From Incurvaria masculella (lineage: Eukaryota > Arthropoda > Insecta > Lepidoptera > Incurvariidae), in assembly GCA_946894095.1 (NCBI GenBank), contig OX335653.1, positions 10,049,001 to 10,113,000 of the forward strand: 64,000 bases of DNA. The letters are read 5' to 3'. The number at the start of each line of letters is the position of its first letter. Position 1 is the first letter of the stretch. Below the pieces are notes generated by a model. The model was given only the letters and a program-made list of their open reading frames with translations, ran no database searches and was not told the DNA's origin. Made by a program: the position numbers and the translations under genes. Positions 20,391 to 32,492 of the stretch are shown here, in pieces.

Positions 20391-21540
20391 AGCAGCGATG
20401 CTCTACTCCAGTACCGTGGAAACAAGAAAAAAATGTGAGTTATTTAACGGACGAAACAAAGTTCTTACAATATATCAAGAGGATTATTTGAAAAGAATTA
20501 AAATCATAGACTTTTTATATTAGGTACTAGCGGATACTTTTGCATATCACTGATTAATATGAAATAACTTTTGACAGATCGAGTGAAAATCGTGTAGTGA
20601 TTTCCTAATTATCCATTCGATTTTTTAAAACAATGGACTTCATTTATGGAGAAGTTTAAATAGATTTAATCCATCGATTTTATTGCTCAATCAATTATTA
20701 AGAACATTAGCGTCTTGCAAGTATTGAACGTATTGTCTATGGTTGCCTGTCTATAACTATGGAAAATGTCGAAAGGTCAAAGTAATATGTCAAAGGTAAA
20801 ATAAATATTTGGGCCAACTGTAACAACCCTGTCGATTGCACGCCTACTTTGGTACTATATTGTTTTATTGTGGTCTAATTGGATTTGTTTTTATATAACT
20901 GAACATGGAGGCCAAATACCACAACTACTGTAATGATATTTGTCCAACAGAGGGCAAAGAACTGAGGTGTCATGCTTGAAACTTCTTCATATTGAATCTA
21001 GGCAAAGAACAAAGTAAGAGTACAGCTTGCTCCGACCATACTTAGTTTATTCAACACTATGGGTCATTCGGCGTCCCCTACTGAGAACCTATCTCCTTGG
21101 CTTTGTTACTCTTTCAAATCCTCATAAAATATAACCAACTTTAGAGGAGTCGTTACCCTTTTAATGTTTTACTAGGTTTTTGAAATATTGGATTCTAAAA
21201 TATTTTCGAAATCTACGTCTCTATTTTAATTGAAAATTTTAATTGTTTAGATTGAAAAATATTGGCTAATAAACATTAAAAAAGTTATCTTTTTTAGTTA
21301 CGTTTATAAATTCAATTCTGAACACTGGCAGTATTGAGAATCGGCAATTTCATCGAATGTGGCAAACTTAGTTTTGTAATTTTTTTTTAAAAGCTGTGCT
21401 CCGAAAGAAAGCTCTTATAATTAAACATAACTATAATAAAACGTTAAACAGTTTGAATGCAATAATATACATTCCTCTACCAAAGATTAAGATCTCTGAC
21501 CTCAACAAGGATTCGTGATAACTCGATTTTTCTTTTCGCT
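20391..21540. other. AT-rich, nothing recognised
   Basis: No supported gene or repeat family. Confidence 0.4.
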
Positions 21541-21589
21541 TTGCCATGATTTCTGCTTCGGCACACTGTGCTTTGGCTGGAACGGGGCT

Positions 21590-21815
21590 CACACTCCAAT
21601 ACCCGCATCAGTTTTTGCGGATATCCAAATACTGGCGGAGGCGATGCGTTGCCTCCGGATCCGAACGCGCGGTGTGGCTCGAGGCGGCGGGTGCGGGCGT
21701 GCCCCCCTCAACCTGCCCTGCCCGCGACACGTGTGCTCGCTTTAATGAAATTCCCGCCCCAAGCCAGCTCGAAGTTCGAAACACACGGAGTCCGTCCACT
21801 TGGCTTACCTGTGGC
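21590..21815. other. CpG-rich block in AT-rich surroundings
   Basis: 21640-21735 is strongly GC/CpG-rich and contains ACACGTGT. On the minus strand CACAG/GTAAGC at about 21804-21812 resembles a splice donor. No frame is convincingly coding. It could be a regulatory block or an old exon. Confidence 0.3.
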
Positions 21816-21869
21816 TGAAGTCACATTTAAATCAGTTAACCGAAATATTTAAACAATTATAATTACTAG

Positions 21870-22145
21870 TGGCTGTAGGTAGACTTCGCGAGTCTGGCTT
21901 TGCATAGGTTAAAACTGAATTAGTGTTCACCGCACACCTGAAAACACAATCCTAGTATTTTTCTCACTCGGCCTTAGGTTTTGCCGCAAAACCAAATGTC
22001 AATATAGTTATCGAACCTGCTTACGAAATTTCAAGAAAATCGGTTGAGAAATACGACCTGCAGAGGAGAAAAGACGGACCTCGTCGCCGGACGCCCCCGG
22101 ACAGCCGGACATACGTAAGCATTTTTTGCCCAAGCTGAAACAGAA
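21870..22145 (+). repeat. repeat family E, copy 1
   Basis: CTTCGCGAGTCTGGCTTTGC, GAAAATCGGTTGAGAAATAC, GACCTGCAGAGGAGAA and GCCCAAGCTGAAACAGAAAC. Other copies are at 39095-39460 and 63185-63505, all on the plus strand. Confidence 0.75.
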
Positions 22146-22349
22146 ACGCTTTGATCGCAGATCGCGCCTCGCTCAGTCAATTATGTACTAAAGTTATGTA
22201 TATTATTTTCTCTTCGCCTAACATCATGTCCTCGTTTTCAAGCAACTGTGAAGCTAAGATGCATAATTTTCAGAAATATAATAATATCAGGACAGCTCCT
22301 TTTTCCGCCATTGTTGAAATAAATGCCTTTTAAGCATGCATGACTGAAT

Positions 22350-22500
22350 TACATAATTGTTTTTATGTTAAGCGCGGTATATGGCGTACATGACCTCACA
22401 TAAGAGTTGCCTGATCTAGAGTATCGGTTGGTTCTTATATTTGGAATGTCGACAGTGAATGGGTGCATTCCCTGCCTGTTCTGCGTTGAGCCAAGGTAGA
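22350..22500 (-). repeat. LINE-type 3' tail
   Basis: The minus strand has CTTATGTGAGGTCATGTACG and CGCTTAACATAAAAA, shared with 3041-3085 and 7075-7110. Confidence 0.5.
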
Positions 22501-23170
22501 AAAGGTTCTAAAATCGTGACCATTATTGAAATACAAATCCTATCATGACAGTAGGTGTGCTGGCTAATGCCCAGTTACACAGAAAAAGGCAGCTGAGCAT
22601 TCGCCGATGTTGGGCGGGTATCCCCTCCGGTACCGCGTGACCCCACGGAGGTGTGCTCACGGTACCTGCGTTACCGACCGGTGATGAAGTCCGGAGCAAA
22701 CAACCGGCCCTGTTAACATTCGCAGAGCACATCCGGGCCGCTCGAACATGTGTAGATACAGGGTGTGTACTCAATTATGATCAATAAATCATTCTTTAAA
22801 TATAGATTCACAATGCTAGCCAATCCTAAAAAAACATGAAAATCGGTGACGAAAAATGTCATCCTTCCCGTATATTTTGGTCGTTAGGTATCAACAAAAA
22901 TGTATGGTGAGATTTTTTTTTGTCTCCGATTTTCATGAAATTTTAAGCTTTGTTAGTGTCAAAATAGTCAATTTCTATCAAATAATCTGTATTTTCATAC
23001 ATGTTTTTTCATCGGTTGTTGTTAGACAGGTTGCACCGCGTGCAATCACTGTTTCTGAGATTATGTTATTCCTGTAATACGAATGAATTTGTCAGTAGTT
23101 GATTCTAGTAGGTTTATTTAGTCTTGTAGGTGTATGACCTGTATCAACATTAACGCTAACATACAATATA
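22501..23170. other. GC-rich segment then AT-rich, unassigned
   Basis: 22600-22745 is GC-rich with several short inverted repeats (CCGGTACCGCGTGACC with GGTACCTGCGTTACCGACCGG). It may belong to a retroelement 5' region. No gene is supported. Confidence 0.35.
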
Positions 23171-23480
23171 TTTCATTCAATTCAATTCAATTCAATTCAA
23201 TTCTTTATTCGTCCTTAGGTACACTTTGTTACACTTAGACAACATCATTTTTTTATAAGGGTCCTAGCAAACTGGGACCTCATACGTAAAAAACGTATGC
23301 TTAAATCTAGAATACAACATTACACAATGAACAAATTTTCTACAATACCATATTTTAAAATCAATTATAAATAATTTAGGTCAATACACAAATTCAATAT
23401 CTAAAAAAAGGATCAAGTAGTCATATATTATGCAAAGAAATTAAATAAAGGAAATAGCAAATGTCATATTATAGTCAAGA
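23171..23480 (-). repeat. retroelement 3' UTR with (TTGAA)n tail
   Basis: ATTCA pentamers (23175-23203) followed by TTCTTTATTCGTCCTTAGG read on the minus strand as an AATAAAG-containing 3' end with a simple-repeat tail. Confidence 0.5.
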
Positions 23481-23593
23481 AATAAAAAATAAGTTAAATA
23501 CAATTGAATTATGAATATATTATAATTTATTTCTTTTTCTCTGTCATCTCTTATTCTTTGATATTCATTTTCAGTGTTCAACTAAATATTTAT

Positions 23594-24143
23594 TTAAGGT
23601 GGCCCATCCCGCTCATCTCCTTATACAAAAGGGGAAAGAAGATCACGCCCATATTTCTTGTCAGAGATCCAAAATTTTGCTCAAAATAGCTTTATTTGAT
23701 CAAACTTGATGTCTGATGACCATTGGCATTGTAAAATTGTGTTTTGTTTCTAAGTTATAAGGTCCGAAAGTTCGCATTTTTCGCGCGTTTTATAGAATAA
23801 CTTTGGAGGTGGATTACGCAATGATAAAGTAAGAACATCTTAAAAAGATTAGTCATCAGACATAGCTTATTTAATCAAGATTTATAATCTATTTGGTTTT
23901 TGTTCGATTTTTTACTACAGCGGTCGTGGTTTACTTTTAGCTATAAGTCGTTTTGAAATTAAAATTTTCGTAAATCTTACCAAATCATACACTATGCACA
24001 TTGTCTTTTTTGTAGACATGTTGCATCTTCCTCATCACGGAGCCTGTCTTATTCTTTGAAACAGAGAAGGTCCAAGAGCGCAACAGCACGGTTTTGTACC
24101 GTGCCCGCGAATGAGTTAGGCCCGTCGGGTTGGGCCACCTTAA
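23594..24143. mobile_element. TTAA-flanked MITE with terminal inverted repeats, complete
   Basis: It is bounded by TTAA at 23594-23597 and 24140-24143. The termini GGTGGCCCATCCCG and CGGGTTGGGCCACC are inverted repeats of about 14 bp with one mismatch. The interior has no coding region. It contains a short inverted repeat near the 3' end (AGCACGGTTTTGTACCGTGC). A TTAA target is typical of piggyBac-type insertion, though the terminal bases are not the usual CCC. Relatives are at 14019, 19400 and 55005. Confidence 0.8.
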
Positions 24144-26145
24144 TGAATGAAAACAGTGCTATTTTTGGACTTACTAGCTCACCCTCGTCCTTTCCTCCAT
24201 CTTGGAATGTCGCTGATCGCCAGCCCGCCCGCGAGTTGCAAGCGACTGGTCTAGGCCGGATTTCTTTCTTCCGCATACATTTTATTTCTAGCGCGTTATA
24301 TAGCAAAATTTTAACGTTTGTTTTCTGTTGTCAAATTTGCGAACACACCCTAGTGGACAACTCGATGAGTAGAAGCTACGGTTAAAATTTTGTTAAAATG
24401 CAAGTAAACGTTCAATGTGTTGGTTAGTTGAAAACTTTTCGGAAAGGACTGAAGCAAAACCAACCATTGCTATTAAAGAAAAAATACCCTTAAACTATTT
24501 TGATCAATGAAAACATTTTACCTTAACCTAGGTAACCACCTATATGTTTTTTATAACAAAAAACTAATCATTTTGTAAAGTGGGGGCATTAGCTCGAATT
24601 TCGTCATTACGGAACCTATCATAGTTAAGACTTTTGGACGAGCATCCTTTGGCAGGCTTGCAGGTTGAGTGACCTCTGCAACCACTTGGCGCCGAAGTCA
24701 TGTACTTTTAACGTAACGAAATAAATTCACACCGAGACACAAGAAGAACCGACTCAACTTGTGTACCTCTTTGTACCTACGTTCCACTTGACTTGTAGGC
24801 GTTCCCAACCGGTTGTGTTGGTGCCTAGACACAGAAGCGGCCTAGTCGCGTTGATACATTCCTGAGCGTCGCGTTATCGCAAATTGCCTGTTTGTATAAG
24901 ACCGTAATGCGACTACGAACACGGCGGCAGTTTACTCACTCCACCGCATGATGCTTTGCGCTTGCATAATCTTTGCCATTGCCAACGGCATGCATAAATT
25001 ATTTTTTTTTTATTTTTATTATTTGCCTTTCTAGCACACACATTACACGATTTGAACCTAAGCTTATCAGTGCCACCCACTGCAGGGTTTAGGCCACCTT
25101 ACAGGTTTTGAGGATGTGGTCATTTTCTTCCCTGGGTGACCAACCTTATCTGGGAGTAGATACTTGTAGTATCATTTGATATTTTTTGTGCATTTACACT
25201 TACATTACTTTAACTTTTACATTAACTATAGATTTACATTCAACAATATAATACAAAAAGGTAAGCATGAAGAGTCCCGAAAACAATTTACAATAATAAA
25301 TGATAGTAGGGAAATATTGCTAACGTCATACAAGTGTTAAATAGGAATAATAAAAGTAAAAAATACCAACCAAGGAATATTAATAATATTTTTTTTATTT
25401 ACAATGACATTACTTAATTTGTAGTTAAAATATAACGGTTTTATCATGTCTGCCTGGGTGAAATTTGGAAATAAAAACGGCGTAACTAGTTCTGGTAGTG
25501 ACGGAAGATGGCGCTGGTTAGAAATGTCATAGTAACAGCGAAAATAAGAAGTATTTATCGAAGTTTTGTACGTCGTAGGACGTTAGCAGTATACCCTGCT
25601 ATCCTTTGTCTATGCCAACGGTAACTGTGACCGCAACCGCCGTGGATTGTCACTACTCCCAATATGAACGGTTTCTCCGAAAACAAGTCTTGCTTTACGT
25701 AGAGAAGAAAAGAAAAACAAGGTAGAAAAGAAAAAAAAAAGAAAAGTTAGAGAAAGGCCGAATTATATTAATATTAAAAAGAAGGCTCAGAAGTACGACG
25801 AATTTACAGCCGTATTATGGCAACTTTTTATATGATACTGCGATTTTTATTTTTAGGTAGCTACCTACGTACGAAAATGTGTGGCAAAAGCGCCACCTCT
25901 TCATTGAAGAAACTAAACTAGGTATGACAATGTTGAAGACGTTCCAGCTTGTTTTCCTTTTGTCTATCTTGATAGTACCTACCGTTCGAACGAGTGATTG
26001 GCATAGAGTATGCTTCGCAAGTAGTCTTCTTACAGACTTTCATGTTAAAAACGAAGCGACAGCCCCTTTACCATATTTTCAATTAAAATCTTGCTGCTTA
26101 TTAAAGAAGAGATTCGCGGCTTGAATATGACCACAGAAGAGAATA
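24144..26145. other. mostly unassigned sequence
   Basis: 24780-24990 is moderately GC-rich and repeat-poor. 25000-25180 has a T-rich start and GTTTAGGCCACCTTACAGG, possibly another retroelement tail on the minus strand. No gene is supported. Confidence 0.4.
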
Positions 26146-26149
26146 GAGG

Positions 26150-26365
26150 AGAAGTATCATGTAGGCGTACCTAGGTCGCCCCCGCGCCGCCCGCCGCGAT
26201 AGTCCATATAGTTAATTGTATGGGAAGCCAGCCGCGCGTCGTGTGCCACAAAGTTAAAAGATCGCCGGGCGCGAAAGTGCTGTCGAAATGTTTTCTAAAA
26301 TTGACCACAGCGGATCTCATAGTGACGCGCAAGCACATCTCCTTTCATTTTTGATCTGAGGCTTT
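26150..26365 (+). repeat. repeat family D, 5' part
   Basis: TGTATGGGAAGCCAGCCGCG, CGTCGTGTGCCACAAAGT and CAGCGGATCTCATAGTGACG match the family order. The middle is deleted. Confidence 0.55.
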
Positions 26366-28046
26366 GACTAACCATACCGTTTTACTTCACGACGCACAAC
26401 GACATGCGCTCAGTCGCATGCCTGCCCCATAACTTTTCTTCTCGAAAAGACGAGCCCTAAATCTGGACTCTTCAGAATTATTTATTCTATCCTCTGGAGC
26501 GCAGTGCTTCAGCTAGACAGGTACAGATCTTTCCAATTAGTAAATTCACTCAGCAATCACGATCGCAGTTAAACTATGCAGTATGTATAACGTTGCTGAT
26601 TGACCGCAGCGGCCGTCAAGTTGATTGTTCCATCCAGCTTCTAGCTTTGCCTGCGAGCTGGCAATCAATTTGGCCAACGGCCTTCTCCCTTCTACCTCTT
26701 ATTCAACGCTCTAACAAATTACCAAGCTTGCCGTTAACGTTTTGCATCTTGGAATGCCGTTCCTAAAGAAACTAGTCATTCTGCATTTGAGTCGAAAACC
26801 TTCAACGCAACAAATACATTTTGTGGTATTAATAATCGTGTACATCGAATACTGTTATACATGACGTATAAAGCTTCTGCCTCGTGTGACATACGGGTCA
26901 GCCATAACTGTCAGCCAAATTACCGGAAAACGAGTGTAGTAATATCACAAATATTTTTAAATTGTTATCATTGCGTCAATATTGAAGACATACGAAGACA
27001 GCAGACTTGCCCACACAGTTAGGAATAATACTGCCTCAGCCAATGAGTTGGTCTGTCCATCTGTCTGTCGGGATACAAAATAAACAGCAGCATGTTGTGT
27101 GGGAGGGTTAACGATGCGACCAAATAATATGTAATAATACACGTGACTTCAGAGGCTGGGACAAAACGGTGCGACGGTAACGACACAGTCAACGAATGGC
27201 CACAATATTCGCATTAAAAAAAAAAGTGCTATTTCTACATGCTTACGCAGGCCGAATCGCACCAACATGCATGAATTTAGTGCATCTAACAGAAATCTCT
27301 CTCTTTTAACGTTAAATTTACTTTGGTGGTGTTGGTCCAAATCGGCCTTCTTCGTAAAATACAATTATAAAAATACATGTACATTGTTTCTTAAACTAAT
27401 AACGACTATACATCATTCCTAAGCATTGTTTACTAAAGCTTAAAATATGTGATTAAGAGTATTCTTAACAGTAGGTTGTTGTTGCACGTTACTGTAATTA
27501 AGAATCTGTGGTTTGGGAGTCAAAATGATTATCATGCAATGTTTACTCATAAAATCCGAAAATATTTACTAGGAATAATACTGCAGGCAGCTAAATGTTT
27601 CATAACGACACTACATAGTTAAAAACCAGTCCTTGCACGCAACCGTAAACATTTAATTAACCCAACAACATTGCGGGACGCAATTTCCATTTGTGCAATG
27701 GATTGTTAAGACAAGTGTTTGCTCTAACCTGTCCCATTAGCTTAATCTATGGCAATAATTATCGGTTAATTCCTTTTAGATTTCACCCTGTCGTCTCGTT
27801 AATTCTACTGTAAAAAGTAGACTATGAATTAGTACAGTATTGTAGAGTTACGTAGTGGTTATTATTTTGGGTATTCTCACGTTTCGTACCGAAACGTGCG
27901 AGTACTCCAGCCAAATTTTTTTTTAAACTTACCTAGCGTTTCCCGGCGTACGATGCCGTGCTTGGCCGACATGTTTCTGCTCCAACGACGGAAACATCGT
28001 CAGGAATACGTCTTTGCCCCGAAGTTACCTATGTCTGACATCCCGG
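26366..28046. other. unassigned, repeat-poor
   Basis: No coding frame or recognised element. An imperfect palindrome CACGTTTCGTACCGAAACGTG is at about 27878-27898. Confidence 0.4.
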
Positions 28047-28083
28047 CTCGTTAAACGGTAACTCTCTGTTACCGTTTGACGAG
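28047..28083. repeat. 16-bp hairpin with one mismatch
   Basis: CTCGTTAAACGGTAAC and GTTACCGTTTGACGAG flank TCTCT. Confidence 0.85.
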
Positions 28084-29600
28084 TGAGTCTGTAAATTTAG
28101 TTGTCAAGAATTTGTTAATTTTGTCCTCCTAAATCACTGCGCGAATATACGATATCTTTTACAGAATGGCAGGTCATGCGGTTATATTGTAATGACGATT
28201 TGTCAAAGCGTAGATGCTTCAAAGGTTAATTAAAGAATACAATACGACTTTATCAGCACCTGTCATGCGAGTTCGGCTCAGACGCCTACGAACAAACGTG
28301 GCGCAAATTGATTAGAACAACCTTGAGTGATGTTGGAAGATCTCATTGATGCCAGCCAACACGATCGAGTTCGCGTGATAACCGGTTTGGGCACTGCTCG
28401 CCGGTAGCCGCCACGCCGCGCCGCCGCGGTCGCGGTTGTATGAATTCGTGAGATTCATTAACGTACTGAAATCACTTAATAATTAACTAATGTCGAGAAT
28501 TGTAGTTAATTGTTCCATATGTACTCCGACAATTCAAAATGTAATCCGAAATCCATTCATCTATCGAAGAATATGGCACAAAGTAAATGGCATCAAATTC
28601 GGTTTTTCCCCGTCTTCTCTTACTCGTAATAATTACTTCACTGTAATCAAGTTATTAAGGTTATTGGTAAGTAACTTATAATTAGGCTATACATGATGTA
28701 AACCGAGTAAGGGATTCTCAAGTTATGAGCGAACTATTAGACAGAACGATGACAGACGTCTAGACGTTTTATTTTATAAGAGTAATACATTTATTTTACA
28801 ATTTTATAAAATAGAAAGAACTTGGCATGGGTTTGCCTACGAAAACACTCGTAGACATTTGTACGTCAGCTTATTAAAAGTGCTCTCACATTAATTTCGT
28901 ATTTAGGTTTTATGAAGCCACAGTAGTGCTTTTGATGGTAAAATTTAATTAGTTACGTGACTTATTACCTGATAAATAAATTTGCAAAAATACATTATAT
29001 TTTAATAAATTAATAGAATATAAATAATTTTAGTCGGCTTAGAAGCCGTAAAATTTTATCCAACACACCTGAATGCCCGCATAGATCACAAAGGCCACAG
29101 ATGACCTAAAGTCAAACTTGAAAGTGTTCAGAATGTATTGATATTTTAAATAAATTACAAATTTTAACACTCCCTAAGCTTCTACTGTAAACGACCGCTA
29201 TTCCTGTACGTACGTGAACCACGCAGCCTTTATTGTAAAACTCATTTTAAGAAAATTAAAAAAATGTGGAATTGATTAAATGCAACTAAAACTGGTTATA
29301 AACGGATGCTATGTTTGATAGATAAAGTGCATAAACATATTTTGACGCCAGCACTTATGAATGATGATTTGTCAGTTTTGCCGATTTTCGAAATAATTAA
29401 TCGCAATATCTCGGAATATTCTGAACAGATTTTGTTGAAATTTTAAGGATTAACACCCATTACGGGGGTACTGTCCATGATTTCAAAAAAGGATGGCGGC
29501 TCGTTTACACCCTGTTTGAGAAAGGGGCCTACATTTCAATACATTCAACCATGACAGCGTACAAAATAGATGCTTTGCTTCGGGAATTTGTCCGCTATTA
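28084..29600. other. unassigned; small CpG-rich patch
   Basis: 28380-28440 contains CCGCCACGCCGCGCCGCCGC. The rest is AT-rich. No gene is supported. Confidence 0.4.
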
Positions 29601-29609
29601 TCTCGCATT

Positions 29610-29855
29610 TGCAGCCGGCTCGCAGACGGGCGCGGCGATTATACTTAGGATATTGAAATCGTAATGCCTGGCCCGCCCTTATTGTGCTGTTAGGTTCGTG
29701 GGGCGCATACGAGAGCGCGGTGGAACTGCGGCGCTTCGCCGCCACATTGCCGCGCCGCCGCCGCGCCGTCCGTCGCCGTAATACCACATGACAAATTGTT
29801 CGCTAACTGCGCGGCGACGCGCCTAATCCGCCGCCGGACGAGAAATCGGATGAGC
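29610..29855. other. CpG-rich block
   Basis: CGCGGCG-type words are dense from 29615 to 29850 in an otherwise AT-rich region. No exon signals agree across frames. It could be an enhancer or promoter-like block. Confidence 0.35.
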
Positions 29856-29935
29856 GATTTTTTATAAAAACGCGCTCCGTTACCTCTTCGTATAGTGACC
29901 CTATGGCCGCAGCCGGTTAATAGCCCGGTTTGCTT

Positions 29936-30230
29936 TTTAGGGTTCCGTACCCAAAGGGTGAAAATTGAACCCTATTACTAAGCCTCCGCTGTCCGTCCGT
30001 CCGTCCGTCTGCCACAGGGCTGTATCTCATGAACCGTAATAGGTATGCAGCTGAAATTTTCACAGAGTGTGTATTTATTTTGCCGCTATAACAACAAATA
30101 GGTAAATTTTCTTAGTTATATTTTTTTAAATTTTAATAAAAAAACGTGATTCTTTGTGTTAAATCTTGTACGATGGTACGGAACCCTTCGTGTGCGAGTC
30201 CGACACGCACTTGGGCAGTTTTTTTTTTGG
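29936..30230 (+). repeat. GGGTTCCGTACC-headed repeat, copy 2 (complete)
   Basis: It starts TTTTTAGGGTTCCGTACCCA and ends GGAACCCTTCGTGTGCGAGT, CCGACACGCACTTGGGC and T-rich sequence. It shows the full organisation of the family. Confidence 0.9.
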
Positions 30231-30888
30231 GAACTGGACAGTGACGGCTAATAGCACACGTACTGTCATGCTATAAACCTGTCACACCGCATTCCCGACG
30301 GGCAGAATGAATAATTCGAATAAAACGTCAAAGTGACAAGTTACAATGCTCTCCGTTACCAGTCAAGGAACGTTAGGATAAAAGCACGGAGGTGAAGAAT
30401 GTGTCTCTCACCTCCATGGATAAAAGTCGATGGGACAGAAAACCTTAGTCTTTAGTCTCATTTTTCCAGAATGTTCATAAATTATTATTGCTGTACAATC
30501 AGTATAACCTCCTCGAAAGGCTCTATTAATTTTCTTTTCCCTGCCCTTCAGAACACAAAATCACGTTTATTCAAAATATTTACAAACGATCTATCTCCTT
30601 ATGATATCATGAAAAATCACATTTAAATCCTCTGCAATTCGAAGTCACAGGCCGTTAAAACCCCTGCAACTTGAAACCTAACTAACTACGCCTGGCTTAA
30701 GTAACTTAGCAAAGTAGATGTACAAAACATTATCTTAGCCCACACATATACCTCCAGTATAGAAGGCTAATGCCACAGCACAATAGATGAAAATTATTGG
30801 CGAACATTTTACTATATTTCTCTTATTATATTCTGCTCTAGCATTAGTTAACATGATTTGGTTTTGTCAGTCGAATTGTTTTTACCCG
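30231..30888. other. unassigned
   Basis: No gene or element was recognised. ACCTCCATGG-type words near 30390-30420 make a weak inverted pair. Confidence 0.4.
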
Positions 30889-31225
30889 ACTGCGAAAGAA
30901 GGAGAGTTATTAATTTGAGTTTCAGCGACATCTACATTTTAAGCATTGTGATCAGATTTTGAAAATAATCTGAAAAAGTATTGGTCGCAGTGGACATGTA
31001 ATCCAAAGGTCGCAGGTTCAAGTCCTGCTTCCGACGAATGTCACGACCAATACTTTTTCAGATTATTTTCAAAATCTGAACACAATGCTTAAAATGTAGA
31101 TGTCGCTGAAACTCAAATTAATGACATAACGGTAATGTCGTATCCATTAAATACATAAAATTATCAAGGAGAGTTATGTTTTTCGAGTGTATGTACGTAT
31201 GTATGTATGTATGTATGTATGTATT
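30889..31225 (+). repeat. host repeat (CCCGACTGCG family) interrupted by a SINE-like insertion
   Basis: CCCGACTGCGAAAGAAGGAG before the insertion resumes after it as GAGTTATGTTTTTCGAGTGT followed by (GTAT)n. The uninterrupted relative is on the minus strand at 37895-38066. Confidence 0.8.
30911..31165 (+). mobile_element. fold-back tRNA-related SINE insertion with 12-bp target duplication
   Basis: The direct repeat AAGGAGAGTTAT is at 30899-30910 and 31166-31177. The insertion has 78-bp arms, 30910-30987 (its first T is the last base of the left duplication) and 31044-31121, which are reverse complements with one mismatch. Between them lies a tRNA 3'-half-like core with a seven-base loop CATGTAA in a TGGA/TCCA stem and a T-arm-like GCAGGTTCAAGTCCTGC. 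After the right arm comes a tail ending AAATACATAAAATTATC. A single-armed relative on the minus strand is at 39541-39655. Confidence 0.85.
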
Positions 31226-31282
31226 TTATTTTATGTTTATGGGTAGCATCATATTTTATTATTTGGACAATAGTAGGTTGAT

Positions 31283-31698
31283 TGAGCGGCTCGTAGCCTA
31301 GTGGCGCGGGGACTGGCCTAGCGTACCAGAGACCCTGGGTTCAATACCGACATGCACCACTGTCTTTCTCTTTCCGAGTTCGATAAGTGCATTTCGTTAC
31401 GAATGCGAGCTGCTCCATGGTTCGGAATCCATGTAAAACTGTAGGTCCCCTTCCCCTACTAGGTGGTAGGGTTTATACCCGCCCGGGTTGGTACCATCGC
31501 ATTGGATGAAAAGATGGTCGAAGCGGCAATGAAAAATTGTCCGTGTTTTCCATCCAGTTCAATGTAGCCGTGCTCATAAAGGGAAGGTCCTGGCATGGCA
31601 CCAAATTCCTTCGGGAATGAGGTGTATTGGGCTAATATCATAACGGTAGTTGTGTGGTATTAGCCATCCATGTCAGGTCGCATAAAAAAAAAAAAAAA
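31283..31698 (+). mobile_element. tRNA-derived SINE, full length with poly(A)
   Basis: Polymerase III A box TAGCCTAGTGG is at 31294-31304 and B box GGTTCAATACC at 31338-31348. The body follows (GCATTTCGTTACGAATGCG, CATGGTTCGGAATCCATG, GCCCGGGTTGGTACC-like words, TGTTTTCCATCCAGTTCAAT, TGTGTGGTATTAGCCATCCA). The poly(A) run is 31684-31698. It is the best-preserved reference copy here. The target duplication is not obvious. Confidence 0.9.
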
Positions 31699-32285
31699 GG
31701 TATGTTCAAGGGAATAACAACTCTTTCCCAACACACAAATTAAGTAAGCAACGTAAAATTACGCCGTTATAAATAAGTTATTGGATTAAGAAAAATCAAT
31801 GAACTCATGCTTTATTTCTATAAGGGCCGATTTTTAAATCCGATAAGTACTATACTATATACTTAAAGACGGATAATCATTGCGGGAGAATTATATCTTC
31901 TATCACAATTATCTGACTATAGTTTTACTAATAAACACATGGAATTACTATATCGGATGGATGAAAACAGATGTTTTTAAAAAAACTTTGAAATTAAAAA
32001 TTATTACAATTTCGCCAAAAGGCTAACACGCCCCGTCTGCACACTTGTGACGAGTTAACTCAAACAAAAACTCCAACTCTTCCAACTAATCCTATTTAAA
32101 AAAATACCTACTTTGTAAGTGAAGTGTGTTTCTAAGGCTTCTTTTGGTCACTTTCATAATAGAGATTTATTTAATGTTTTATTTACATTTCTTCCACATA
32201 CGTATTGATGTTGTGATGACATTTACACATTGAACAAAATATCGCTTAAATATGATTAAATTAAATTGAATTTAATTTCAATGTG
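31699..32285. other. AT-rich, nothing recognised
   Basis: No gene or repeat family assigned. Confidence 0.4.
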
Positions 32286-32289
32286 AATT

Positions 32290-32492
32290 CAAATGGCCAC
32301 CGCTTCTGCGTTGCTCAGTTGGCACTCTTTTGTCGCCGTGACCGTCGACGGTAGACGATATCCGGCTATGTTGACGGAGTTTTTTACAAGAATTAGGATG
32401 TGGTTTCAAAACGATGATGGCGTCATTTCTCATACCGTACGGCAAACCAAGTTTTCAGATCGTGTCAACTCTCATTTTTGGGACCAAAACTA
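32290..32492 (+). pseudogene. Tc1/mariner-superfamily transposase fragment
   Basis: The 66-codon frame reads VTVDGRRYPAMLTEFF, then MWFQNDDGVISHTVRQT, then DRVNSHFWDQN. This fits the block before and around the second catalytic Asp of mariner-like transposases (WFQQDGAxxHT). No other part of the protein is adjacent, and no terminal repeats were seen. Confidence 0.5.

Noticed and set aside
30988..31043. tRNA gene
   Set aside because: Only the 3' half resembles a tRNA; there is no D arm or matching acceptor 5' strand, and it lies in a SINE insertion.
31190..31225. CRISPR-like or regulatory array
   Set aside because: It is a (GTAT)n microsatellite inside a known repeat.
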